From NCBI GenBank assembly GCA_964547415.1, contig CAZJNX010000245.1:1-6366 (forward strand): 6,366 nt of DNA. The letters are read 5' to 3'. Position numbers and translations under genes: made by a program. Position 1 is the stretch's first letter; each line of letters opens with the position of its first letter. The notes under the pieces are model-generated. The model searched no databases, was not told where the DNA came from, and saw only the letters and a program-made list of their open reading frames with translations. Positions 1 to 6,180 of the stretch are shown piece by piece. This DNA comes from CAZJNX01 sp964547415. GTDB taxonomy: Bacteria; Pseudomonadota; Alphaproteobacteria; Rhizobiales; Amorphaceae.

Positions 1-1
1 A

Positions 2-2911
2 CTGCACTGGCTCGGCATTCAGGCATTCGAGCCGAAGCTGATCGAGGGCAAGGCGATCCAGCTGCACCCGCTGGTCTGTACCGCCTTCAATGCCGATTTC
101 GACGGCGACCAGATGGCCGTTCACGTGCCGCTGAGCCTTGAAGCGCAGCTTGAGGCGCGGGTGCTGATGATGTCGACCAACAACATCCTCTCACCGGCCA
201 ATGGCAAGCCGATCATCGTGCCCAGTCAGGACATCGTGCTCGGCATCTATTACATGTCGATCGAGCTCGACGACCAGCCGGGCGAGGGCATGCTGCTGAG
301 CAGTGTCGAGGAGGTCGATCACGCGCTGACGAACAACGCCGTGACCCTGCATTCAAAGGTCAAGGGCCGGGTCATTACCGTCGATGAGGACGGCAATCAC
401 GTTCCGAAAGTCTTCGAGACAACGCCGGGGCGTATGCTGATCGGCGATCTGCTGCCCAAGCACCACAAGGTGTCGTTCGACATGGTCAATCAGGTGTTGA
501 CCAAGAAAGAAACGCAGAACGTCATCGACGTCGTCTATCGCCATTGCGGTCAGAAAACGACGGTGATCTTCTGTGACCGGCTGATGGCGCTCGGCTTCGG
601 CCAGGCCTGTAAAGCGGGTATCTCCTTCGGCAAGGACGACCTCGTTATTCCGCCGGCCAAGGCCGCGCTGATTGATGAGGCGCAGACGGCGGTGAAGGAA
701 TATGAGCAGCAATATCAGGACGGTCTGATCACCAAGGGCGAGAAGTACAACAAGGTCGTCGACATCTGGTCTCAGTGTACCGAGAAGGTCACCGAGAAGA
801 TGATCGAGGGCATGAAACAGCCGCGTGACGATAAGGGCGTCAATTCGGTGTACATGATGGCCCATTCAGGCGCCCGGGGCTCAACGACCCAGATCCGCCA
901 GCTTGCCGGCATGCGCGGTCTGATGGCCAAGCCGTCGGGTGAAATCATCGAGATCCCGATCATCTCCAACTTTAAGGAGGGGCTGACGGTCCTCGAATAC
1001 TTCAACTCGACCCACGGTGCCCGGAAAGGCCTGGCCGATACGGCGCTCAAGACCGCCAATTCGGGCTATCTGACCCGCCGCCTTGTCGACGTCGCACAGG
1101 ATGCGATCATCGTCGAAGATGATTGCGGTACCGAAAACGGCATTATGGCTCATGCGATCATTGAGGGCGGTGACGTCGTCGTCTCGCTGTCCGAGCGTAT
1201 CCTTGGGCGCACTTTGGCCGAGGATGCCGTAAACCCGGTCAGCGGCGATGTCATCGCGCCGACCGGGACGCTGGTCGATGAAGCGATGTCGCTGCAGATT
1301 GAGAATGCCGGTATCGACCGCATCAAGATCCGTTCGGTTCTGACTTGCGAAACCCGTATCGGTATCTGTGCGAAATGCTATGGCCGGGATCTGGCTCGGG
1401 GTACGCCGGTGAATTCGGGCGAGGCCGTCGGCGTCATTGCCGCGCAATCGATCGGCGAACCCGGTACCCAGCTGACCATGCGGACCTTCCATATCGGCGG
1501 TGCGGCGCAGCGGGGGGCCGAGCAATCGGCTATCGAGGCGAGCATGGCCGCGACGGTCAAGGTCAAGAACCGCGCCGTGGTCAAGAANNNNNNNNNNGTC
1601 AAGAACAGCGAAGGCACCAATATCGTCATGGCGCGAAACACCGAGATCGTGCTGGTCGATGATAATGGGCTGGAGCGGGCGAAGTTCCGCATCCCCTATG
1701 GCGCCAAGCTGATCGCCGATGAGGGCGCCAAGGTCGAAGCCGGCGAGAAACTGGCCGAATGGGACCCCTATACGCTGCCGATCATCACCGAGAAAGAAGG
1801 TCGTATCGCCTTCAAGGACCTCGTCGAGGGCGTCTCGCTGATGGAAGAGATGGACGAGAGCACCGGCATCGCCTCACGCCGCGTCGCCGATTGGCGCGGC
1901 GGCGCCAAGGGCACCGATCTGCGCCCCCGCATCATCCTCACCGATGACAAGGGCGAGCCGGTGATCCTCAGCAACGGTCAGGAAGCCACCTATTTCCTGC
2001 CGGTCGGGGCGGTTCTCTCGGTTGATAATGAGGCGACGGTTCATGCCGGCGACGTGTTGGCACGGATCCCGCGCGAAGGGTCGAAGACCCGCGACATTAC
2101 CGGTGGTCTGCCGCGGGTGGCCGAGCTGTTCGAGGCGCGCAAGCCCAAGGATCACGCGATCATTACCTCGATTGCGGGCCGGGTGGAGTTTGGCAAGGAC
2201 TATAAGCAGAAGCGGCGCATCACTGTGGTGCCCGAGACTGAAGATGGTGAATCGGTCGATTTCCTGATCCCCAAGGGCCGGCCGCTCGCGGTGCAGGAAG
2301 GCGATTATGTCGAAATCGGCGACCCGCTGGTCGACGGCAGCCCGGTGCCGCACGACATTCTCGACGTGCTCGGCATCGAAGCGCTGGCCAATTACCTGAT
2401 CGACGAGATTCAGGAGGTCTACCGGCTGCAGGGCGTGAAGATTAACGACAAGCATATCGAGGTCATCGTCCGCCAGATGCTGCAAAAGGTCGAGGTTCAG
2501 GATCCGGGCGACACCACACTGCTGGTCGGTGAACTGGTTGATCGTATCGAATTCGATGAAATCAACGATCGCACCGCAGCCGAGGACGGCCGTCCGGCCA
2601 AGGCGAAACCGGTGCTGCAGGGCATCACCAAGGCCAGCCTGCAGACCCGCTCCTTCATCTCCGCCGCGTCCTTCCAGGAAACCACGCGCGTGCTGACCGA
2701 AGCCTCGGTCAACGGCAAGGAGGATCGCCTTGAAGGCCTTAAGGAGAATGTCATCGTCGGTCGTCTGATCCCTGCCGGTACCGGCGCCGTGGTCAACCGC
2801 TTCCGCGAGATTGCCGCCGAGCGCGATGCCGAGCTGCCCGGCGGCGAGGGCGAAGGCGGCGGCGGTCTCGAGCCGACGGATCCAACGCAATTCGCTGTTG
2901 CCGGTGAGTAG
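2..2911 (+). CDS. rpoC: RNA polymerase beta' subunit, C-terminal two thirds (5' end outside window)
   Basis: Catalytic subunit of DNA-directed RNA polymerase. The frame is open from position 2, so the true start lies upstream; the ATG at 113 is internal. Visible landmarks occur in the family order. The Mg-binding loop NADFDGD is encoded at 89-109, with all three Asp present. The bridge helix (THGARKGLADTALKTANSGY) lies near 1010-1075. Four zinc-ligand Cys codons sit at 1124, 1346, 1367 and 1376, with the same 74/7/3-residue spacing as in E. coli beta'. The trigger-loop segment (GEPGTQLTMRTFHIGG) is near 1455-1502. The C-terminal clamp block (VYRLQGVKINDKHIEVIVRQ, then GLKENVIVGRLIPAGTG) ends in an acidic, Gly-rich tail and TAG at 2909-2911. 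About 969 residues are visible; adding roughly 428 missing ones by E. coli numbering gives a normal length near 1400. The frame passes through an N run at 1588-1597, where the visible sequence is probably wrong by several residues. The downstream neighbour is convergent, so rpoC ends its transcript here. Confidence 0.98.
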   Translation: MHWLGIQAFEPKLIEGKAIQLHPLVCTAFNADFDGDQMAVHVPLSLEAQLEARVLMMSTNNILSPANGKPIIVPSQDIVLGIYYMSIELDDQPGEGMLLSSVEEVDHALTNNAVTLHSKVKGRVITVDEDGNHVPKVFETTPGRMLIGDLLPKHHKVSFDMVNQVLTKKETQNVIDVVYRHCGQKTTVIFCDRLMALGFGQACKAGISFGKDDLVIPPAKAALIDEAQTAVKEYEQQYQDGLITKGEKYNKVVDIWSQCTEKVTEKMIEGMKQPRDDKGVNSVYMMAHSGARGSTTQIRQLAGMRGLMAKPSGEIIEIPIISNFKEGLTVLEYFNSTHGARKGLADTALKTANSGYLTRRLVDVAQDAIIVEDDCGTENGIMAHAIIEGGDVVVSLSERILGRTLAEDAVNPVSGDVIAPTGTLVDEAMSLQIENAGIDRIKIRSVLTCETRIGICAKCYGRDLARGTPVNSGEAVGVIAAQSIGEPGTQLTMRTFHIGGAAQRGAEQSAIEASMAATVKVKNRAVVKXXXXVKNSEGTNIVMARNTEIVLVDDNGLERAKFRIPYGAKLIADEGAKVEAGEKLAEWDPYTLPIITEKEGRIAFKDLVEGVSLMEEMDESTGIASRRVADWRGGAKGTDLRPRIILTDDKGEPVILSNGQEATYFLPVGAVLSVDNEATVHAGDVLARIPREGSKTRDITGGLPRVAELFEARKPKDHAIITSIAGRVEFGKDYKQKRRITVVPETEDGESVDFLIPKGRPLAVQEGDYVEIGDPLVDGSPVPHDILDVLGIEALANYLIDEIQEVYRLQGVKINDKHIEVIVRQMLQKVEVQDPGDTTLLVGELVDRIEFDEINDRTAAEDGRPAKAKPVLQGITKASLQTRSFISAASFQETTRVLTEASVNGKEDRLEGLKENVIVGRLIPAGTGAVVNRFREIAAERDAELPGGEGEGGGGLEPTDPTQFAVAGE
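1588..1597. other. Assembly gap (10 N) inside rpoC with duplicated flanks
   Basis: Ten N between GTCAAGAA (1580-1587) and GTCAAGAAC (1598-1606). The last eight called bases before the gap equal the first eight after it, so the contig ends probably overlap and nothing is missing. As I recall alphaproteobacterial RpoC sequences, this stretch reads like VKNR-VVKNSEG with no extra residues. The 10 N plus the 8-base duplicate make 18 bases, which is why the frame stays open across the gap. The length matches the other gap exactly, as expected of a fixed placeholder. Confidence 0.9.
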
Positions 2912-2928
2912 GGCACCGCAATAGTGAA

Positions 2929-2960
2929 GAAAAAGGCGGGCCTCAGTGCCCGCCTTTTTC
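2929..2960. terminator. Bidirectional rho-independent terminator between rpoC and usp
   Basis: A perfect 13-bp stem: GAAAAAGGCGGGC (2929-2941) pairs with GCCCGCCTTTTTC (2948-2960) around a 6-base loop, CTCAGT. The GC core is flanked by five A on one side and five T on the other, so each strand gives a GC hairpin followed by a U-tract. It begins 17 bases after the rpoC stop and ends 29 bases from the usp stop. It therefore suits termination of both convergent transcripts. Confidence 0.93.
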
Positions 2961-2989
2961 ATTCCGGGGTGTGGGGCGGACCGGCCGCC

Positions 2990-3943
2990 TCACTTAACGA
3001 GACTCTCGTAACCCGGCGGCTTGATCGTCATCACCGCGCAGGTGACGCTGTTGAGGACGTCTTCGGCCGTATTGCCGATGATGAAGCCGGGAATGCCGGT
3101 GCGGCCGACCGTGCCGATGACCAGCAGATCGGCGCCGAGCGAAGCGATTTTCTTGGGAATGGTTTGGCGTGCGGCGCCGTTGAGAAGCGTCTTGTGCAGC
3201 CTGTCCGGGGCAATTCTGTCGCCACTCGCGCCGACGAGCTGATCCAGCGCCCTGCTAGCGGCTGCGGATTCTTGCTGCAGATAGCTTTGGACGGCATTGT
3301 CATCCGAACCCCATTGGCGCAGCAGTCCTTCGGCCGGTGCCTCCCAGGCGTGGACCAGATGGAGCTCCGCCCCGGCAAAAGACGCAATGCGGGCGGCATG
3401 ATCGACAATGCGCCGATTGAGCGCTGCTTGTGTTTCCGGCTCTGCGGCGTCGATCATATCGACATCGACCGCTGCGACGATCCGTCTGATCGCTGCCGGG
3501 GGGTCGGCAGGGACCAGCCACACCGGGCAGGGGCATTTGCGCAACAGATGCTGATCGATACTGGCGAAGAGCTGCGGCAACAATCCTGCAAAGCGCGTCA
3601 TCGGCTTGACCAGCAGATCGTGCTTTTCCGAGATCACCTGACGGATGATCTCGATGAAATCCTTGCCGCCGCGCACGGTGACGTCGATGTTGAGCCCTGC
3701 ACCGCAACCATCGGCCAAAACCTGCATCGCGGTTTTTCGGGCTTCCCTCAATTCGGCAGCCACCTGATCCGGCGCTCTGCCGCTATGTTCGGCCAGCCGG
3801 TCCAGCGCGCCATGTCTGCCGATCACCGACAACAGGCTCAGCCGCGCACCATGCGCCTTTGCCAGCGCGACGGTCTGCAGCAACGCCGGCGCATCGGAAT
3901 CGGCACCGTCCGTGATGAAGACGATGTTCTGATAGACCGTCAT
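2990..3943 (-). CDS. Tandem-domain universal stress protein, UspE type
   Basis: A 317-residue cytosolic protein with two Usp (alpha/beta nucleotide-binding) domains. Domain 1 spans about residues 1-147, starting MTVYQNIVFITDG and ending in HLLRKCPCPVW (132-142). E. coli UspE has a nearly identical segment at the same place. Domain 2 spans about 152-309 and carries the ATP-loop pattern G-2x-G-9x-G at G277, G280 and G290 (GTVGRTGIPGFIIGNT). Asn follows the last Gly, where the classic motif has Ser/Thr; UspE also has GNT there. Domain 1 lacks this glycine pattern and may not bind nucleotide. I start at ATG 3943 rather than the in-frame ATG 3964 because AAGGA sits about 6 bases upstream, and because this ATG overlaps the antiporter stop as ATGA (3940-3943). 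Such proteins are linked to stress survival. Here the coupling suggests a role with the antiporter, possibly sensing ATP or energy state, which is inference. The identification as a two-domain Usp is firm; the exact role is not. Confidence 0.93.
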   Translation of the reverse strand: MTVYQNIVFITDGADSDAPALLQTVALAKAHGARLSLLSVIGRHGALDRLAEHSGRAPDQVAAELREARKTAMQVLADGCGAGLNIDVTVRGGKDFIEIIRQVISEKHDLLVKPMTRFAGLLPQLFASIDQHLLRKCPCPVWLVPADPPAAIRRIVAAVDVDMIDAAEPETQAALNRRIVDHAARIASFAGAELHLVHAWEAPAEGLLRQWGSDDNAVQSYLQQESAAASRALDQLVGASGDRIAPDRLHKTLLNGAARQTIPKKIASLGADLLVIGTVGRTGIPGFIIGNTAEDVLNSVTCAVMTIKPPGYESLVK

Positions 3944-4946
3944 GCGAGGTCCTTCTGGCCGCATGGATCTTCGGGGACGGCGCCGATATGGCCTCGACCG
4001 AGGATCAGATCGGCCGCCTGGACTGCGGCATCGCGAAACGGCAGCAACACCAGATCAGCGCCGGCCTGTTGCAGCGCATCGAGCTGACCTTCGCGATGGG
4101 TCGCGATGACGATTGACCCGCTGAAACCGGTTTCGCGCAAGGCACCGATCAACGCCCGACGCGGATCATCATGCGAAATCCCCGTATCGTGCTCCGGCAC
4201 CGCCGAGATCGCCCAGCTCGCGCCCGACAGAGGCAGGGTCTTGAGGAATTCGGGATCGGTCGCATCGCCGAAAACGGCATCGAAACCAAGGCTTCTGGCA
4301 TGCCGAACGGCGACCGGGTTGAAATCAACACAAAGCACCGCGATGCCGCCTTCGCGCAATTCCCGCGCCAACGCCATGCCGTATCGGCCGCTGCCGAAGA
4401 GAATTGCCTGATGACTCGGCCCGGCATTTTCCTCGCCGGCCTTGTCTTCGCGCCAGGTCCGTCGTCTTTCAAACGGCTTCAGCGCCGGTTCGACCAGCGC
4501 ATAGAGCTGATGCGAATAGGTGATCATATAGGTCGACAGCGCAATCGTGATCAGCCCGACCAGGGTCACAAGGCCGAGCGCATCACCGCCGACATGCCCC
4601 AGGCTCAGCCCCATCGCCATGAAGATCAGCGAGAATTCGCTGATCTGCGCGACCGTCAGCCCGGCGAGAAAGCCGGTGCGCTTGCGATAGCCCATAGCCC
4701 CCATGATCGCGAGAACGATCAACGGGTTCCCGATCAGGACGAACAGCGAGAATACGATGGCCCCGGTCACATGTGTGCCAAGCAGCGAAAGATCGAGTGT
4801 GGCCCCGAGAGCAATGAAGAAGAACAGAAGCAGAAAATCGCGCAAGGGCGCAAGCCGCGCGGCGATCGTCTCCCGGTACGGGGTCGATGCAAGGGAGACG
4901 CCGGCCAGCAGACCGCCAATCTCTTTGCCAAGCCCGACCAGATCGC
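3940..4946 (-). CDS. KefB/KefC-type cation:proton antiporter, C-terminal part with TrkA-N/RCK domain
   Basis: The C-terminal 334 residues of an inner-membrane CPA2-family cation (probably K+ or Na+):proton antiporter; the 5' part lies across the N run. It begins DLVGLGKEIGGLLAGVSLAS, the family's conserved segment. Hydrophobic spans follow at about residues 37-48, 60-83, 92-116 and 121-143 of this fragment. A charged linker (about 158-177) leads to a cytosolic Rossmann domain with GSGRYG (184-189), acidic D207 in VLCVDFNP at the end of beta-2, and GDATDPEFL. These are the NAD(H)-binding signatures of TrkA-N/RCK regulatory domains. No TrkA-C domain is present. The last codons (GQKDLA, TGA at 3940-3942) contain the ribosome binding site of the downstream usp gene and overlap its start. 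Together with the N-terminal part the protein would be about 570-590 residues, normal for KefB/KefC relatives. The ion specificity cannot be read from the sequence. No kefF/kefG-type ancillary flavodoxin gene is nearby; the partner here is a Usp. Confidence 0.93.
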
Positions 4947-4956
4947 NNNNNNNNNN
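4947..4956. other. Assembly gap (10 N) splitting the antiporter gene
   Basis: Ten N between contig 1598-4946 and contig 4957-6366. The left contig enters mid-antiporter on the minus strand (codons for DLVGLGKE). The right contig, next to the gap, encodes something unrelated to the antiporter. No shared overlap is visible at the two ends, unlike the first gap. The order and orientation are supported only because the two antiporter halves complement each other almost exactly. Confidence 0.9.
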
Positions 4957-5047
4957 GCAGCACGCACCCCGCGTCGTTGACCAGCGCAAACACCTCCGCC
5001 GTCCGCCCCTCCGCCACCGCCCCGAACTCCGCCCGCTCGATGGTCAT
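4957..5047 (-). CDS. Aldose 1-epimerase-like N-terminal fragment (cut by gap; probably misplaced sequence)
   Basis: Only the first 30 residues are visible (MTIERAEFGAV ... VFALVNDAGCVL), ending at the N run. The pattern M-[ST]-I-x-R-x-x-F-G, a short Gly-containing turn, then [LF]-x-L-x-N-x-x-G is how many galactose mutarotase (GalM) proteins begin. That enzyme interconverts alpha and beta anomers of aldoses in the cytosol. A strong ribosome binding site (AGGAGG) lies 6 bases before the ATG, so this is a genuine gene start. Codon choice differs from the surroundings: all six Ala codons are GCG, all three Gly codons are GGG, and 29 of 30 third positions are G or C. The gene cannot continue as mutarotase beyond the gap, because the next contig is antiporter. 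I infer that this belongs elsewhere in this genome, or in another genome. The family call rests on a short stretch. Confidence 0.45.
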
Positions 5048-5056
5048 CTTCGCCTC

Positions 5057-5803
5057 CTATTCGTCCTGCGCCGTGGCCTTGATGCGCTTCAGCCAGTCGG
5101 CGAACATGGCCGCCTGCGCGATCGCGAAAATCACCAGCAGCTCAGGCGCGCGGGCCAACCGCTCGGTCAGAGGGTTGGCGGCATAGCGCACGAACAGGAC
5201 GACCAGCGCAACAAGCCCGACGCCAGAGGCCAGCGCCAGGAATACATCGCCGGACCCGCCGCCGCCTTCCGCGCCAGCGCCGATCCCGATGGCCGACAAA
5301 ACGATCATCGCCAGCACCACGACCAGGTCCTGAACGATCAGGAAGCCGAGCGCGATCTGTCCGTGCAGCGCGTCGATCTCGCGCTTGTCGGAAAGCAATT
5401 TCACGATGATGATCGTCGACGAAAAGGTCAGCGCCACCGCCACGTATAGGCTCGTGACGTGCCCGAGACCGAGCGCGAGTCCGATGAAGTATCCGAAGAT
5501 CGACGTAAACGCGACCTGGCCAAGGCCCGTCAGCAGCGACACTGTACCGAGAGACCGGATCAGCTTCACATCCAGCTTGATGCCCACGAGGAACAGCAGG
5601 ACGGCGATGCCAAGTTCCGCGAGAAGGTCGATCTGCTCATCCGAATGCACCACATCCAGTCCGGACGGCCCCGCGAGCAGGCCCACGGCGATGAAACTGA
5701 CGATCAGCGGCTGCCGCAGGATGATCCCGAAGAACCCGGTGAGCGCGGCCAGAACGAGGAGCGCCGCAATCTCTCCGAAAGGCGATTGAGTGATCGCTTC
5801 CAT
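5057..5803 (-). CDS. KefB/KefC-type cation:proton antiporter, N-terminal part (3' end chimeric)
   Basis: The N-terminal membrane half of the CPA2 antiporter whose C-terminal half is at 3940-4946. The start is ATG 5803, preceded by AAGGTGG a few bases upstream. Hydrophobic spans lie at about residues 11-29, 32-46, 58-77, 88-113, 117-136, 149-173, 187-209 and 221-234. Family signatures include RQPLIVSFIAVGLLAGPSGL (30-49), TFSSTIIIVKLLSDK (126-140) and the buried VQDLVVV (157-163), whose Gln-Asp pair matches the KefC ion-path motif. The protein follows the family up to about ELLVIFAIAQAAMFA (221-235), then diverges to DWLKRIKATAQDE and stops (TAG, 5057-5059). Relatives should continue within a few residues into the GxxKExGGLLAGVS segment, which is exactly where the neighbouring contig begins. 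The last 13 or so residues are therefore probably not antiporter. Read the intact gene as 5803 to about 5100 joined to 4946-3940. If the break were real, this copy would be a non-functional truncated transporter. Confidence 0.9.
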   Translation of the reverse strand: MEAITQSPFGEIAALLVLAALTGFFGIILRQPLIVSFIAVGLLAGPSGLDVVHSDEQIDLLAELGIAVLLFLVGIKLDVKLIRSLGTVSLLTGLGQVAFTSIFGYFIGLALGLGHVTSLYVAVALTFSSTIIIVKLLSDKREIDALHGQIALGFLIVQDLVVVLAMIVLSAIGIGAGAEGGGGSGDVFLALASGVGLVALVVLFVRYAANPLTERLARAPELLVIFAIAQAAMFADWLKRIKATAQDE

Positions 5804-5877
5804 TCACCACCTTCAATGTGTTTTTCGCGCCCAGACGCTATCGGGGTCCCAACCGCCGGCGTCACATTTTTCCCTCG

Positions 5878-5903
5878 CCATCGCCGGGATCGACCGGCGA
5901 CGG
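5878..5903. repeat. GC-rich inverted repeat in antiporter leader region
   Basis: TCGCCGG (5881-5887) pairs with CCGGCGA (5894-5900) around a 6-base loop. After one mismatch, two more pairs follow (5878-5879 with 5902-5903). It would lie just inside the leader of the proposed antiporter transcript. There is no T-run on either side, so it is not a rho-independent terminator. It could be a leader hairpin or a protein site. Confidence 0.4.
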
Positions 5904-5905
5904 CC

Positions 5906-5920
5906 TAGCTGCACCAGCTA
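5906..5920. repeat. Inverted repeat overlapping the candidate antiporter -10
   Basis: TAGCTG-CAC-CAGCTA is a perfect 6-bp inverted repeat with a 3-base centre. One arm overlaps the proposed minus-strand -10 element and the rest would cover the start site. That placement fits a repressor operator, but no regulator gene is in the window and the repeat is short enough to arise by chance. Confidence 0.35.
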
Positions 5921-5946
5921 TACAGGATTAAGGGGCTGATCCCCAA
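5917..5946 (-). promoter_or_regulatory. Candidate sigma-70-type promoter for the antiporter-usp unit
   Basis: Read on the minus strand: TTGGGG (5946-5941), an 18-base spacer, then TATAGC (5922-5917). This would place the transcript start near 5910 and give a leader of about 105 bases to ATG 5803. The -35 matches the consensus only in its TTG, so the call is tentative. I saw no better pair closer to the gene. Confidence 0.35.
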
Positions 5947-6077
5947 GCCGCCCGTTATCTTCTCTTGAGCATATTCTACTGGGCGAAAACGGCGCAATTC
6001 CGCGCTGAGGGTCACGGTGTGCGCTGCCGCGCCACGCAACTGAATAACTGACGGCTTCAGGCGATCCGACGACCTTG

Positions 6078-6105
6078 TTGATTCACGCGCCACATCCGTT
6101 ATAAG
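6078..6105 (+). promoter_or_regulatory. Candidate sigma-70-type promoter for carB
   Basis: TTGATT (6078-6083), a 16-base spacer and TATAAG (6100-6105); an alternative -35, TTGTTG (6075-6080), has a 19-base spacer. The predicted start near 6112 gives a leader of about 70 bases. The TA-rich hexamer stands out in GC-rich sequence. carA is not immediately upstream, so carB needs its own promoter here, which supports the call. Confidence 0.45.
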
Positions 6106-6113
6106 CGCGGAAG

Positions 6114-6125
6114 CCGCAATTGCGG
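6114..6125. repeat. 12-bp perfect palindrome at the presumed carB transcription start
   Basis: CCGCAATTGCGG is self-complementary and lies directly downstream of the candidate -10. It overlaps two possible RNA hairpins: GCGG/CCGC (6107-6117) and GCGGGC (6122-6127) with GCCCGC (6139-6144). It could be an operator or part of leader structure. No function is shown by the sequence. Confidence 0.35.
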
Positions 6126-6180
6126 GCGCGCGACGACGGCCCGCCACTTCTCTGGCCAACAGGCGCACGGCGCGAGCTGA

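Larger units (their letters stand above)
5804..6180. other. Divergent intergenic region between antiporter and carB
   Basis: These 377 bases hold no protein gene I can support and no tRNA or CRISPR. They contain candidate promoters for both flanking genes, three short inverted repeats in a row (5878-5903, 5906-5920, 5932-5944) and a 12-bp palindrome at 6114-6125. The ribosome binding site for the antiporter lies at its left edge. No carA remnant is visible upstream of carB. Confidence 0.75.

Noticed and set aside
881..1525. Minus-strand open frame of 214 codons opposite rpoC
   Set aside because: It is antisense to the bridge-helix and trigger-loop coding region, and its low-complexity Asp/Arg composition is typical of a shadow.
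1874..2962. Minus-strand open frame of 362 codons opposite rpoC
   Set aside because: It lies fully antisense to conserved rpoC, starts in the terminator and resembles no family I know; it is a codon-bias shadow.
2924..4087. Plus-strand open frame of 387 codons opposite usp and the antiporter end
   Set aside because: It is antisense to a convincing two-domain Usp gene, begins inside the terminator stem, and has an Arg/Gln/Asp-rich composition typical of shadow frames in GC-rich DNA.
4947..4989. ATG at 4989 as the start of the antiporter C-terminal frame
   Set aside because: It lies across the N run, antisense-frame to the epimerase fragment, with no ribosome binding site; the true start is at 5803.
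4583..5047. Minus-strand open frame running from the epimerase start across the N run
   Set aside because: Beyond the gap it is out of frame with the antiporter; only the part before the gap (5047-4957) is a real gene start.
5878..5920. Paired hairpins as a rho-independent terminator
   Set aside because: Neither strand has a T-run after the stems, and both flanking genes point away from this site.
5905..6168. Minus-strand open frame of 87 codons in the intergenic region
   Set aside because: It has no recognisable domain, no clear ribosome binding site, and it would cover the promoter and leader of carB and the antiporter promoter.
5804..6180. tRNA, small RNA or riboswitch in the intergenic region
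   Set aside because: I could not build a cloverleaf or match a known riboswitch core; only short hairpins are present.
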